Below are positions 15,644-25,126 of a stretch of DNA of 50,046 nucleotides, piece by piece. The DNA comes from Rhodospirillales bacterium (GTDB lineage Bacteria > Pseudomonadota > Alphaproteobacteria > Rhodospirillales > Casp-alpha2). The stretch is taken from positions 1 through 50,046 of the forward strand of contig JABJGO010000022.1 of assembly GCA_018662225.1 (NCBI GenBank), in the 5' to 3' direction. Made by a program: the position numbers and the translations under genes. The notes under the pieces are model-generated. The model did no database searches and was not told the DNA's origin. It saw nothing but the letters and a program-made list of their open reading frames with translations. Every line of letters starts with the position of its first letter. Within the stretch, counting starts at the first letter, position 1.

Positions 15644-16873
15644 TCAGAAGTAGCGTATCAGGCTGAAGTTCACGAAACTGTCACGTTCAAACGCAGCCAG
15701 ACTGTTGTCTTCGTTTATGTTCGTGAGGACCCGGGCCTCAAGCTCAACTTTCCACTGATCATCCAGTCGGGTACTGGCTTCCAACGATAGGGACATTGCG
15801 CCGTCTTCCACGTCAATCAGCCCCCCAATCAGGGCTTGTGTGTCATTCACATCGTTGAGGGCCAACCGCGAACCCAGGAACAGATCGTTATTGAAGACAG
15901 TGGACGGCGCGTTGGCTTCTTTACGGCCGTCCCAATGCAGTTCCGCCAGCAACCCCAGATCGGCATCGCTCTCGGAAATCTGAAAAATGGTATATTCAAA
16001 CCCACCGACCATGGCGCCGAACGGGTCGTCGTGACCCTCGCGCACGATGCCCTCAAATTTCCATAACCATTCATCCATGGTGTACTGCAGGTCCAACCCG
16101 GCCTGGGTGATTAAATCGTAGTGCGGCGCGCGGCGATTGCCAGCGCCGACCGGAAGGCGGGCCTCGCGGCTGAGGCCATGAAAAAAAGACGCGCCCACAT
16201 CCCAATCACCAATGTAATGTGAATAACGGGCTGCCAGGTCCACGTGGCTGGTTCCGGCGCCGCTTTCAAACACGGCTTGAGAATCATCGACAACTTCACC
16301 AGTCCGTAACCTACCGTTCGTGCCCGCAAATGTTCTTTCTCTAAATCCTGGCAGGACGAACGCGTCGACCCGGCCCCAATCCTTTTGCAGGCCAACATTG
16401 ACCATGAATTGACCAAGCTTGGCTTCATCATCGGTGTCTTCGATGGCGTCGGTCTGGTTGATGATGTTTACCAGATGCCGAGATTCGGCGACGCCCCAAA
16501 ATACCCTGTTAATACCAATCAGGTAATCCCACTCGTCCAGACGGTCCGCTACATAGGCCTCACGAATATCCACGTGTGAGCGTTCCGCATCCCGATTGGA
16601 AAACCGGGCAAAGGGGACGAAGACCACTTGGGGCCCATCACCCTCCACCTGATATCGGAATTCCGGACTGAGAGACGCCGAGGTCTCAATACCAGAGTGC
16701 TGGCCGCTAAAACCAGGGGGCTGAGGGAACCAACGCAAATCAAGTGCGGTGGAGCCAGATACACGAACCTCTTCCGCCGCCGCCTGATTGACGCCAAGCG
16801 CCATAAAAATGGACAGGTATAAGATCGCCCATGGTTGGGTTTTGAAGGCGGGAATATGCCAGGTCAGGTTCAT
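15644..16873 (-). CDS. Outer-membrane beta-barrel protein of the RND/LolA-like operon (409 aa)
   Basis: A signal peptide occupies about residues 1-34, with cleavage after NQAAA. The rest alternates polar and hydrophobic residues in short strands and ends in LIRYF, the aromatic C-terminus recognised by the Bam complex, so it is an outer-membrane barrel. I cannot name the family firmly; DUF1302 or alginate-export-like barrels are the nearest in feel. Its start overlaps the stop of the LolA-like gene in ATGA, which places it last in a three-gene operon with a periplasmic carrier and an RND transporter. It may act as the outer-membrane acceptor or channel of that system (inference). Confidence 0.72.
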   Translation of the reverse strand: MNLTWHIPAFKTQPWAILYLSIFMALGVNQAAAEEVRVSGSTALDLRWFPQPPGFSGQHSGIETSASLSPEFRYQVEGDGPQVVFVPFARFSNRDAERSHVDIREAYVADRLDEWDYLIGINRVFWGVAESRHLVNIINQTDAIEDTDDEAKLGQFMVNVGLQKDWGRVDAFVLPGFRERTFAGTNGRLRTGEVVDDSQAVFESGAGTSHVDLAARYSHYIGDWDVGASFFHGLSREARLPVGAGNRRAPHYDLITQAGLDLQYTMDEWLWKFEGIVREGHDDPFGAMVGGFEYTIFQISESDADLGLLAELHWDGRKEANAPSTVFNNDLFLGSRLALNDVNDTQALIGGLIDVEDGAMSLSLEASTRLDDQWKVELEARVLTNINEDNSLAAFERDSFVNFSLIRYF

Positions 16874-17685
16874 TGCAATCGTTTCAGGGTGCTCTTAACA
16901 AAATCCTGTTCGCTGAGTCCGTTCTGGAAACTAAACTCGCCAAACACCAGTTCAGTGCTTTTGCCCGTCTGATGATTACGCATAGAGAGCAAATGGGCGC
17001 GCCAATACTTGCCCTGGTAATAGGTCCAGTTTGACTGTTCAAGGGTTTTCAACAAATCGCCGCGCCGGTCATAGAAATCGATTTTCCGGGCCTGGAAGTC
17101 AGTCTGGTCAACCCAGGCGACTTGCCGGGAATATCCTGAATGCTCGTAAAGCGGTGTCCGCTCAATCACATCACACAACAAATCGCCGCAGGCCTCTTCA
17201 TCGAGATAACGGTAGGCGTACTTGTTTAATTCCAAACCGGTGAAGTCTTCAAAGGCGAATTCACTGCCTACAAACGGGCCGGATTTGTTAACGGACGATA
17301 TCCGTTTGATGCGTTTCAGGGCAGGCAGGTAGAGCCACTGGTCGTCCGCATCCAGTATTTTTGAGTGTGACAATAGCGCCGTGCCATCGATATCAGCGGG
17401 GCTGTCAAAGACTGTAATACTCTTGTCACCGACTTGTTCATCGGGCATCTCGAAGGTCGTAAGCGACAATTCACGAATTGACTCCTGACCCGCTGAATTG
17501 CGCAGGATCATTTTTAAGGAGACTCTCGAGTCCGTGAAGCCTCGGTCGGATCTGTCGCTACGCGCAGCGACGTCGAACCCTTGTTCTTCGGATGTCAGGG
17601 CGAATGCCGGTGCCGTGCTTACAACAGCAACGAGGGCCAGTGCCCGGATGACGTGAGATTTATTCAGCGGGAGCAGGTGCAACAT
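16870..17685 (-). CDS. Periplasmic outer-membrane lipoprotein-sorting-like protein (LolA fold, 271 aa)
   Basis: A signal peptide of about 29 residues ending APAFA precedes a domain of the LolA-like family often encoded beside MMPL/RND transporters. Recognisable stretches are DADDQWLYLPALKRIKRIS, GSEFAFEDFTG and the late WRAHLLSMRNHQTG. LolA-fold proteins carry a lipid or lipidated cargo in a hydrophobic half-barrel across the periplasm. ATG 17685 is used, with a GAGG site; the TTG at 17697 is less likely. The start lies inside the end of the RND gene (26 bp overlap) and the stop overlaps the barrel gene, so the three are coupled. Confidence 0.82.
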   Translation of the reverse strand: MLHLLPLNKSHVIRALALVAVVSTAPAFALTSEEQGFDVAARSDRSDRGFTDSRVSLKMILRNSAGQESIRELSLTTFEMPDEQVGDKSITVFDSPADIDGTALLSHSKILDADDQWLYLPALKRIKRISSVNKSGPFVGSEFAFEDFTGLELNKYAYRYLDEEACGDLLCDVIERTPLYEHSGYSRQVAWVDQTDFQARKIDFYDRRGDLLKTLEQSNWTYYQGKYWRAHLLSMRNHQTGKSTELVFGEFSFQNGLSEQDFVKSTLKRLQ

Positions 17686-20008
17686 TTTTTGCCTCAATCT
17701 TTTTCTTGCCGAGCATCAATACGGCTGGAAGGAACAGGAAATCAAAAATAAGAGCGATCGCAACAGCCATGGCTGTTAATTGCCCCATTTCAGAGTTGAT
17801 TTTGAAGGTGGACGCCGTGAGTACGGAGAATCCAATCGTCAGGATTATGGTTGTGGTGATAATAGCCGGGCCAACCGTGCGGAAGGCATAACGGAGGGCA
17901 TCCTCTGTATTCATGCCCTTTTCCCGGCGGCCACGTAGATATTTAGTCAACAAATGGACCGTGTCATCCACAACAATGCCCAGCGCGGTTGCGGTCACCG
18001 TGGCAGATGCCATGCCAACCTGACCAACCAGTATAGCCCAAAGCCCAAAAGTCATAAGAATTGGGACCGCGTTGGGGATCAGGCTGAGGAAACCCATGCC
18101 GAAGCTACGTAAAGCCAGGGCCATAATGCCAGCAATCAGGACAATGGCGACGGCATTACCACGCAGCATACTGTCGATATTCCGTTCGGAAATAAACGCG
18201 AACATAACAGAGGCGCTGGTCGGACTAGCATGCATAGCTTCGGGTGTGTTTTCGCGCAACCATGCCTTGGAATCCTCCAGGAAGGTCCGAACCCCTACGG
18301 TCGAGATATTGTCCAGTGTGGCGGTAACGCGCGTGGCTGATTTATCGATATTGATCCGATCATTGAGATCAAGGCCGAATGGCAAGGACATTTCATAGAG
18401 CAATAGATACTGTGCAGACAGTGCCCGGTCATCCGGGATTTTGTACCAGCCTGCATCGTCACCGTGCATGTTCTTGTTCAATCGTTTGATAATATCGGTG
18501 TAGCTGTAAACATGTCGCACGCCGGGTTGAGCCCTCAACCAGGTAGCAAATGCGTCCAGGTGCATAAGATACTCCGGATTACTAACGCCGCCGGGCTCAC
18601 CAGATTCCACGGAATATTCGATGGGGTACAATCCAGCCAGATTGTCGATGGCAAACTCTGCATCGCCACGAAATTCAACGCGGTGATCGAAATATTCCAC
18701 CCACTGGTCGTTCAGATTGATCGTCGGCACCATGGTTATGAGACCCAGGGCCGTTGCACCGAAGATGATGAGAATGCTGCGATACCTGGTAATCACCAGA
18801 TCGGCCAGCCACTCCATGGAACGGTCACCCCAGCCCAGATGTTGCTGGCGTTCACGGACGCGCACAGGCAACAGGCTGATGAACGCTGGCAGGAAGGTAA
18901 GCGACAATACCCAGGCGGCGGCGATACCAACGGCCGTAATATTGCCCAGATCGTGGAACGGCGGTGAATCAGAGAAGTTCATCGTCAGGAATCCGACAAT
19001 CGTCGTCAAGCTGGTAATGGTGACCGCCAGCATATTCATGCGAATGCTTTCCTTGAGGGCGGTAATCTTGTCTGCACCCTCGCGCATCAACCCGATCATG
19101 GTGACAAGCACATGGATACTGTCTGCGATCGCCAGGGTCAGGACAATGGTTGGGGCCGTAATGGAAATAGGGGTCAACTTGACGCCGATACTACCGGCAA
19201 ACCCCATGGCGGCGGCGGTGGAAAATCCGATGACGAAGAGGGTGCTGATCGTGCCGGAGAAGCTGCGAAGCAACCCGACCATGATGACGAGGAGAATGCC
19301 ATACATGATGGGGATCAGGGTCATGGCATCATTCTGTCCACTCTCGGCAAATGCATTGTTGAGCATGGAGACGCCGGTCAACGCGATCGTCAAATCTGGA
19401 TACTCTGCCTCAATTTCAGCCCGAAGTGCCCTTACGTAACCCACGGCCTCGGGGACTTCTGTCAGGCTTTTTCCTGGATACTGCAAAACGATGTTGATGG
19501 CGGTTGTTGTGGCGTTCGGCGAGATCAGGTTACCTTGCAGTAGCGGTTCGGCGAGTGCTAGTGCCGTGCGTCGGTCAAGTTCTGCCTGGGGCATGGTTTC
19601 GCCCTGTACGATAAGATCTTCGACCGTCAGATCATCACCATCGGCCCACGTGTGCTGGAAGTTCGTGATCGAATCCACTCGAATAACGAAGGGTGTCTGC
19701 CAGGCAGCGGTTGTCACACGCTCCACTGCCATTGCTTGTGACGGCGTGAACAAGCTGCCGTCTTTGGGCTGAACCACGAACAGGATGTTGTCATTCTTGG
19801 TATAGGTTGCCTGAAAATTCTCGAAATTGATGAGTTCAGGATTGTCCGCGCCAAAAAAGACCCGGTAATTATTTGCAAACTCCAAATGTCTGGCACCGGA
19901 TGCGATCCCAACGACCGCCAGAATAGTCGCCAGAATGATGAGCCAGCGTCGGCGTATTACAAAATCTGCCAGTTTCGTGGCGATGCGGTCGGAAACATTG
20001 GTCCCCAT
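17660..20008 (-). CDS. RND/MMPL-family transporter (782 aa)
   Basis: This inner-membrane exporter has two repeats of the MMPL layout. A first helix at about residues 20-42 precedes a periplasmic loop, then a sterol-sensing-like five-helix bundle (about 220-385). The second repeat has a helix near 410-430, a second large loop (about 435-620) and a final bundle (about 625-770). The segment TATALGIVVDDTVHLLTKYL is the typical fourth-helix motif with paired Asp residues that couple transport to protons. Relatives such as HpnN move lipids to the outer membrane. With the LolA-like and barrel genes it forms an export line from inner to outer membrane. TetR-type operators lie just upstream, so expression is probably induced by the cargo. 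Confidence 0.9.
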   Translation of the reverse strand: MGTNVSDRIATKLADFVIRRRWLIILATILAVVGIASGARHLEFANNYRVFFGADNPELINFENFQATYTKNDNILFVVQPKDGSLFTPSQAMAVERVTTAAWQTPFVIRVDSITNFQHTWADGDDLTVEDLIVQGETMPQAELDRRTALALAEPLLQGNLISPNATTTAINIVLQYPGKSLTEVPEAVGYVRALRAEIEAEYPDLTIALTGVSMLNNAFAESGQNDAMTLIPIMYGILLVIMVGLLRSFSGTISTLFVIGFSTAAAMGFAGSIGVKLTPISITAPTIVLTLAIADSIHVLVTMIGLMREGADKITALKESIRMNMLAVTITSLTTIVGFLTMNFSDSPPFHDLGNITAVGIAAAWVLSLTFLPAFISLLPVRVRERQQHLGWGDRSMEWLADLVITRYRSILIIFGATALGLITMVPTINLNDQWVEYFDHRVEFRGDAEFAIDNLAGLYPIEYSVESGEPGGVSNPEYLMHLDAFATWLRAQPGVRHVYSYTDIIKRLNKNMHGDDAGWYKIPDDRALSAQYLLLYEMSLPFGLDLNDRINIDKSATRVTATLDNISTVGVRTFLEDSKAWLRENTPEAMHASPTSASVMFAFISERNIDSMLRGNAVAIVLIAGIMALALRSFGMGFLSLIPNAVPILMTFGLWAILVGQVGMASATVTATALGIVVDDTVHLLTKYLRGRREKGMNTEDALRYAFRTVGPAIITTTIILTIGFSVLTASTFKINSEMGQLTAMAVAIALIFDFLFLPAVLMLGKKKIEAKNVAPAPAE

Positions 20009-20043
20009 GGTTCTTAAGCTCCTGCAGAATTCATCTCAGTTAA

Positions 20044-20059
20044 CAGAATAATCATTCTG
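20044..20059. promoter_or_regulatory. TetR operator O1 upstream of the RND operon
   Basis: CAGAATAATCATTCTG is a perfect 6-4-6 palindrome, 35 bases before the transporter start. The same arms recur at 20121 and 20751. Position and sequence fit repression of the RND operon by the adjacent TetR protein. Confidence 0.8.
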
Positions 20060-20120
20060 TTTTAGGGCAAAAAAATATAGGCGTGCCGTCGATGCAGCAA
20101 TAATGCCCATTATCTTATTT

Positions 20121-20136
20121 CAGAATACACGTTCTG
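20121..20136. promoter_or_regulatory. TetR operator O2, between the tetR stop and the RND operon
   Basis: CAGAATACACGTTCTG matches O1 and O3 with one arm mismatch (G for A). It lies nine bases beyond the tetR stop and 77 bp from O1, so a repressor could bind both to close the RND promoter. Confidence 0.72.
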
Positions 20137-20145
20137 TTATCAATG

Positions 20146-20745
20146 TCAACCCGCTCGATTGGCGGGTCCCAAGATAGCCAACGCGGCTTCGACGGCTGAG
20201 CCCAGCGTGACAGGGTCAGCACCAGCCCGTGCCATCAGGGCCAGGCCCTTGCAGAGCGCCATAAGCATCTTGCCTGTGCCCTCCGCATCAATTCCCGGAT
20301 CAATATCGCCTGCCGCCTGTCCATTGCGTATGGCGTTCGCAAAAAGGGCTGCGTGATCGTCGAAAATGCGATGAACCTCGGCGGCGATATCGGGATCATG
20401 GGGCGCAACCTCTGCTGCAACATTAACAATCAGGCAACCGTCGCAAAAACTCTCGTCTTGCGCATGTTCCTGAATGGCTTGCCAGTAATTGAAGATCGCC
20501 GCTCGACCCGCATCGGGTTTTTTGAGATCTGACAAGAGCAATTCTGACATGGTTTTTTCGTAGTGACGCATGGCGGCAATGAGAAGGTCCTTCTTGTTGC
20601 CAAATGTTCCATACAGGCCATACCGGCTAACGCCGGTCTCAGATACAATATCCTCCAGCGAGGTATCGGCAAAACCATGGCGCCAGAATACCTGCGTTGC
20701 GCCCTGAATAGCCTGCTCTGGATCAAATTCTCTTACACGTGCCAT
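20146..20745 (-). CDS. TetR-family repressor (199 aa)
   Basis: The N-terminal TetR helix-turn-helix covers about residues 8-55 (REFDPEQAIQGATQVFWRHG, TSLEDIVSETGVSRYGLYGTFGNKKDL in parts). The C-terminal ligand domain contains FCDGCLIVNVAAEVAPHD, a pattern common in the AcrR/NemR-like TetR branch with a reactive-cysteine pair (Cys in FCDGC). The gene stands directly upstream of the RND operon on the same strand, and palindromes of one design flank it: one 5 bases before its own start and two after its stop. It very likely represses itself and the RND operon until the exported compound binds. Confidence 0.9.
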   Translation of the reverse strand: MARVREFDPEQAIQGATQVFWRHGFADTSLEDIVSETGVSRYGLYGTFGNKKDLLIAAMRHYEKTMSELLLSDLKKPDAGRAAIFNYWQAIQEHAQDESFCDGCLIVNVAAEVAPHDPDIAAEVHRIFDDHAALFANAIRNGQAAGDIDPGIDAEGTGKMLMALCKGLALMARAGADPVTLGSAVEAALAILGPANRAG

Positions 20746-20750
20746 GTTTT

Positions 20751-20766
20751 CAGAATACGTATTCTG
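20751..20766. promoter_or_regulatory. TetR operator O3 at the tetR promoter
   Basis: CAGAATACGTATTCTG is a perfect 16-bp palindrome ending five bases before the tetR start codon. It shares its arms with O1 and O2 and suits autorepression. Confidence 0.82.
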
Positions 20767-20795
20767 ATTATCGGCGTCAAGCCAATTGGAATACT

Positions 20796-21656
20796 CTACG
20801 TTGCGGCCATGTGTGTTGGCACCGGGCCACTGAACGTGGTGCGGTACATAAGCCTGCGATGGCCAGAGTAGTCGTTAACCGCAAAATGCTGGGTGGCCAT
20901 ATTGTCCCAGATGGCAACCGTTCCAGCGGACCAGCGAAAGCGGCAACAGAACTCTGGGCGCGTGGCGTGGGCCTGAATACGGTTCAGGATTGGCGTGCTT
21001 TCTTCCTCGCTCATGCCATCCAACCGAGACACATACGTGGGGTTCAAAAATAGCATGTGTCGTCCGGTGATCGGATTCCTCAGGACGGCGGGATGCTTTT
21101 GTTCCTGGTCGGCGGCAGGATCACCCCGCACCATTTTTATGGAGTATCCGGACCGAGTTTCTTCAGGCGGTGACCATTTGGCCCCGTAGGGTTTGCCCAC
21201 ATGAATGGCATCGCGGCCCAGCAGCAGGTCTTTCAGATCATCCGGCAACGCATCCCAAGCGGTGGCCTGCGACGTCCACAGGGTGTCGCCGCCGACGGGC
21301 GGTATCTCAACCGCCGACAAAACGGACCCGGCGGGTGGATGTTCAACAAAGCTGAAATCCGTGTGCCAGTCGCCACCAAAGGTGCCGCCAACTTCATCTG
21401 CCTCTTTCAGCACGCGAATCACATAAGGCTCACCATCCAAAGGCTCCACATAGGATAGTTTGGAAAGTGGCCCGAAAACACGGGTTAGCGATTTTTGCTG
21501 TTCCAGGTTCAGGTGCTGATCGCGAAAAAACACCACCTGGTGCCGGGCAAGGGCATCGATCAGAAAATCAGCGTGCGTCGCCAAATCAGAAGACCTGAGA
21601 TCGATACCCTCGATCTCAGCGCCGATATGGGTCGTCAGCAGGTTTTCTGTGATCAT
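20796..21656 (-). CDS. TauD/TfdA-family Fe(II)/2-oxoglutarate dioxygenase (286 aa)
   Basis: The facial triad is visible: His98 and Asp100 in WHTDFSF and the distal His at about 257 in TQHFAVND, with the 2-oxoglutarate Arg in GHRRLMYRTT (267 or 268). The N-terminus IGAEIEGIDL is typical of the family. Members hydroxylate taurine, alkyl sulfates, phenoxyacids or other small acids and thereby cleave them; the substrate is not evident. The gene lies 10 bp after leuB on the same strand and before tetR, so it may be read with leuB. Its product is probably unrelated to leucine synthesis. Confidence 0.9.
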   Translation of the reverse strand: MITENLLTTHIGAEIEGIDLRSSDLATHADFLIDALARHQVVFFRDQHLNLEQQKSLTRVFGPLSKLSYVEPLDGEPYVIRVLKEADEVGGTFGGDWHTDFSFVEHPPAGSVLSAVEIPPVGGDTLWTSQATAWDALPDDLKDLLLGRDAIHVGKPYGAKWSPPEETRSGYSIKMVRGDPAADQEQKHPAVLRNPITGRHMLFLNPTYVSRLDGMSEEESTPILNRIQAHATRPEFCCRFRWSAGTVAIWDNMATQHFAVNDYSGHRRLMYRTTFSGPVPTHMAAT

Positions 21657-21666
21657 AGCCGTCCGA

Positions 21667-22776
21667 TCAGGTGAGCTTGTCTAATGCCAAAATCACGGCC
21701 TCGCCCATACCCGATGTGGATACTCGGGCCTTGCCGTCCTGCATGATATCGCCGGTACGCAGGCCACCGCCCAGAACATTCTGAACAGCTTGCTCCACCA
21801 AATCCGCGTCTTCACCCATATCGAATGAATAACGCAGGCACATGGCAAAGGACAAAATACAAGCCAGCGGGTTGGCGATGCCCTGACCGGAAATATCGGG
21901 GGCTGAGCCGTGTACGGGTTCGTACATGGCTTTGCGACGACCGCTTTCGTCTGCACCACCCAGGGATGCCGAAGGCAGCATACCGAGTGATCCCGTCAAC
22001 ATAGCGGCGCAATCAGACAACACATCGCCGAACAGGTTGTCAGTGACGACCACGTCGAACTGTTTGGGTGTGCGGACCAACTGCATGGCGCAGTTATCGG
22101 CATACATGTTTTCAAGTTTTACGTCGCTGTATTCAGCCGCATGCAAATCACCCACCACAGAACGCCACAAAACGCCTGTTTCCATCACATTGGCTTTTTC
22201 AACGGAATGAAGTTTGTTACCGCGCTTGCGGGCCAACTCGAAGGCTACGCGGGCAACCCGTTCAATTTCCGGGCTGGTGTAGACTTGGGTATCCACACCG
22301 CGCCTGGTGCCATCTTCCAGTTCTTCAATGCCGCGGGGCTCGCCGAAGTAGACGCCGCCGGTTAATTCGCGGACGATCAGTATATCCAGCCCCTGGACCA
22401 GTTCGGTTTTCAGGGAAGACGCCTCGGCGAGGGCATCAAACACGATGGCCGGGCGCAGGTTGGCATACAGATCCATTTCCTTGCGAAGCGTCAGCAAACC
22501 AGCTTCCGGGCGATGTTCACGAGCGACATTATCCCACTTAGGCCCACCAACGGCACCAAGCAGAACGGCATCCACATTCATGGCCTTGTCCAGATCACTA
22601 TCTGAGATGGATACGCCGTGTGCATCATAGGCGGCACCACCAACAAGGCCTTCATCCACATCAAAACTGACCGAACGATTTGCGGCCATCCAGCCAATGA
22701 CACGCTGGACCTCCACCATTACCTCGGCACCAATGCCATCGCCTGGAAGAATGAGAAGTTTCTTGTTCGCCGTCAT
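21667..22776 (-). CDS. leuB: 3-Isopropylmalate dehydrogenase (369 aa)
   Basis: The enzyme oxidises and decarboxylates 3-isopropylmalate to 2-oxoisocaproate, the third step of leucine synthesis. Motifs include the start [39 protein letters not shown], the substrate Tyr/Lys region [26 protein letters not shown], and the NAD-binding [19 protein letters not shown]. Length is normal. leuC and leuD are 6 kb upstream on the same strand, separated by the LuxR gene and a divergent transporter operon; in many proteobacteria the three are adjacent. Confidence 0.96.
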   Translation of the reverse strand: MTANKKLLILPGDGIGAEVMVEVQRVIGWMAANRSVSFDVDEGLVGGAAYDAHGVSISDSDLDKAMNVDAVLLGAVGGPKWDNVAREHRPEAGLLTLRKEMDLYANLRPAIVFDALAEASSLKTELVQGLDILIVRELTGGVYFGEPRGIEELEDGTRRGVDTQVYTSPEIERVARVAFELARKRGNKLHSVEKANVMETGVLWRSVVGDLHAAEYSDVKLENMYADNCAMQLVRTPKQFDVVVTDNLFGDVLSDCAAMLTGSLGMLPSASLGGADESGRRKAMYEPVHGSAPDISGQGIANPLACILSFAMCLRYSFDMGEDADLVEQAVQNVLGGGLRTGDIMQDGKARVSTSGMGEAVILALDKLT

Positions 22777-22865
22777 GTGTGGTGTCCTGTAAATTGAATG
22801 TTATGAATATTGAGCGGCGATTTTTACTGACAAGGTCGCCATTCGTCAAACCACGATGGTGTCAA

Positions 22866-23729
22866 TTATGGTATCGGGTATGTTGCCGGGCGAAATTCAC
22901 TCTGGGTGGTCTCAATGGATTGCAGGAATAACGATAGTAATTCGGATTGCGACGAGATTTCCAACTTGGCATAGGCCCGCTTGCGATGGGTTTTGACAGT
23001 GGTCAGCGAGATATCAAGATTGTACCCGATGGATTCTGACGAGTGCCCTTTCAGCACGTACTGGATCACTTCCTGTTCACGGTCAGATAATGTGGGCTTA
23101 CCAAAGCATTCAAACAGCTCATCAATGCGGCTATCCACGGGTTGCGCGTGGGTTTCGTGTTGTTTCAGGGACCAGTATTTCTGCATGGCACCGCAGAAAA
23201 TGGGTAGGTTGAGTTCAAGGTTCGCAATATGGGTATCATCAAATCCGCCCTTGTCCACGGCGTGAAAGATGTCAATTTCGGCGGTGGTGGAATTGCCGAG
23301 TGGAATGGCGATATCCAGTTCTTCCAACCCCTTGGGCCAATCTTCCGTCAAGAAACCGATTTCTTCGGTATCTGAGGTTGTGACCTGAAATGTTTTGTGA
23401 AGGTCGGTATTGAAAAAGTCATCGGGGGCCAGATCGCCAATACGGTAAACACCAGGATCGATCCACACCAGATGTGCCTGATAGAATGGGTTTAACACGT
23501 AGGTGCTACTCACGTAATTGTTGATACCGGATTTAGCCTTTGGCGTCGGAAACGTATCGTAAATGCAGAGCGGGCTTGATCGGCCCCGATTGATGAATAC
23601 TGCCGCCATATCAAACGGCACGATGCAGGAAATACTCGCGATCAGTTGCCGTGGTAGATCATCGCTGTCGATACAGCCGATGATCTTCTCAATCTCCTGA
23701 TGCCACTTAAACGGGTCGCAGGAATCCAA
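22866..23729 (-). CDS. LuxR-type transcriptional regulator (287 aa)
   Basis: A GAF/autoinducer-like N-terminal region of unknown ligand (about residues 10-190) precedes a LuxR helix-turn-helix at about 213-272, seen in TLSDREQEVIQYVLKGHSS, SLTTVKTHRKRAYAKLEI. The gene is divergent from the PLP-enzyme/ABC-transporter operon with 120 bp between start codons, so it probably activates that operon when its substrate is present (inference). There is no receiver domain or luxI neighbour. Confidence 0.86.
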   Translation of the reverse strand: MDSCDPFKWHQEIEKIIGCIDSDDLPRQLIASISCIVPFDMAAVFINRGRSSPLCIYDTFPTPKAKSGINNYVSSTYVLNPFYQAHLVWIDPGVYRIGDLAPDDFFNTDLHKTFQVTTSDTEEIGFLTEDWPKGLEELDIAIPLGNSTTAEIDIFHAVDKGGFDDTHIANLELNLPIFCGAMQKYWSLKQHETHAQPVDSRIDELFECFGKPTLSDREQEVIQYVLKGHSSESIGYNLDISLTTVKTHRKRAYAKLEISSQSELLSLFLQSIETTQSEFRPATYPIP

Positions 23730-23755
23730 AACAGTCCCTTTTCTGAATCACGTTG

Positions 23756-23771
23756 TCCTTCTCAAGGAGGA
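23756..23771. promoter_or_regulatory. 6-4-6 dyad upstream of the PLP-enzyme operon
   Basis: TCCTTCTCAAGGAGGA, an imperfect dyad in the LuxR/PLP-enzyme intergenic gap. It matches a second dyad at 25127-25142 ahead of the solute-binding protein gene at most positions, with the same 4-base spacer. It could be an operator of the divergent LuxR protein. Confidence 0.4.
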
Positions 23772-23849
23772 TATACCGACAGAGCTGGTTCTGGGTAGTG
23801 TTCTCGTATCAAAATAATGAATTCGTTAATCCCAAAACAAGGTCACACT

Positions 23850-25118
23850 ATGTCAGTACTCGATATCGATACCATTCGCTCAAAATTCCCAGCTCTTTCT
23901 TTACCCGGTAATGGAATATTCCTGGATAACCCGGGCGGCACTCAAACGCCCCAGATGGTTATAGACGCCATAACGGATTGCCTGATCAAATCGAACGCTA
24001 ACTTGGGCGGTGCCTTCCGTACATCTCAGGCTGCCGAGGACGTGGTCGCCCAGGCTCATCTGGCGATGGCTGATTTCGTGAACGCGAATTCAGAACGCGA
24101 AATCATTTTTGGTCAGAATATGACCACGCTCACATTTCACATTTCACGTTCAATCGGTCGGATGTTTTCCGAAGGTGACGAGATTATCCTGACCACCATG
24201 GAACACGACGCCAATGTATCGCCGTGGTTGCTTATGGCTCGCGATCACGGGCTTAAGGTCAATTTTCTGCCTTTTGGTAAATCTTCATTCGAATTCGATT
24301 TATCTGAGCTGGATGACATGCTGACGGATCGTACGAAACTGGTTTGCGTTGGCCACGCCAGCAACATGACCGGTACCATCAATGATGTGAAAACCGTCAC
24401 GGAAAAAGCCCACGCCGTTGGCGCGCTGGTCTATGTGGATTCTGTGCAGTACGCACCCCATGGCCCCATTGATGTGCAAGACATCGGTTGCGATTTTCTG
24501 GTTTGCTCACCCTACAAGTTTTTTGGCCCCCATATGGGTGTGTTGTGGGGCCGTGAGGATGTGTTGAAGACGCTGGAACCATACAAAGTCCGACCGGCTA
24601 CAACAGACCTTCCCGATTGTTTCGAGACAGGAACGCTGAACCACGAAGGCATGGCGGGCGTCACTGCCACCGTTGATTACTTCGACTGGGTCGGGCGTGA
24701 GTTAGCCGACGATAGCTACCGGACTCGGTATGGTCAGTTTGCTGGTCGTCGCCAACATGTCCACGCCGCGCTGGATTACCTGACTGATTACGAAATTCCG
24801 CTCACCCGACAGTTGATTGACGGCCTGACGGCCATGCCGGGTGTAAAGGTTCATGGCATTACGAACTCAAACGCCCTGAGCAAACGGGTTCCCACCGTTT
24901 CCTTCACCGCCGAAAGCCATAAACCGCGTGATATCAGTCAGGCGTTGGGTGATCAGGGAATTTATGTGTGGGATGGGCATAATTACGCCATTGAGCCCGT
25001 AAACCATCTGGGCCTTATGGAGGGCGGCGGTGTCGTTCGCGTCGGCCTTGCTCACTACAACACAGCAAAGGAAATCGACCGGACGCTGGAGGTCATTGCT
25101 ACTCACTTAGAGGCCTAA
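23850..25118 (+). CDS. PLP-dependent class V aminotransferase, cysteine desulfurase-like (422 aa)
   Basis: This fold-type I PLP enzyme is related to SufS/NifS and to the 'cysteine desulfurase-like' family. The region FLDNPGGTQTPQ is the usual start, TTMEHDANVSPWLLMA holds the cofactor-stacking His, YVDSVQYAPHGPIDVQ the cofactor-binding Asp, and CSPYKFFGPHMGVLWG the Schiff-base Lys. Residues after 330 carry VPTVSF and the C-terminal domain. The real reaction may be a lyase or epimerase acting on an amino acid rather than cysteine desulfuration. ATG 23850 with an AAGG site is preferred to 23817. It leads an operon with an amino-acid-type ABC transporter, so it probably attacks the imported compound. 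Confidence 0.82.
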   Translation: MSVLDIDTIRSKFPALSLPGNGIFLDNPGGTQTPQMVIDAITDCLIKSNANLGGAFRTSQAAEDVVAQAHLAMADFVNANSEREIIFGQNMTTLTFHISRSIGRMFSEGDEIILTTMEHDANVSPWLLMARDHGLKVNFLPFGKSSFEFDLSELDDMLTDRTKLVCVGHASNMTGTINDVKTVTEKAHAVGALVYVDSVQYAPHGPIDVQDIGCDFLVCSPYKFFGPHMGVLWGREDVLKTLEPYKVRPATTDLPDCFETGTLNHEGMAGVTATVDYFDWVGRELADDSYRTRYGQFAGRRQHVHAALDYLTDYEIPLTRQLIDGLTAMPGVKVHGITNSNALSKRVPTVSFTAESHKPRDISQALGDQGIYVWDGHNYAIEPVNHLGLMEGGGVVRVGLAHYNTAKEIDRTLEVIATHLEA

Positions 25119-25126
25119 GAGGCGTG

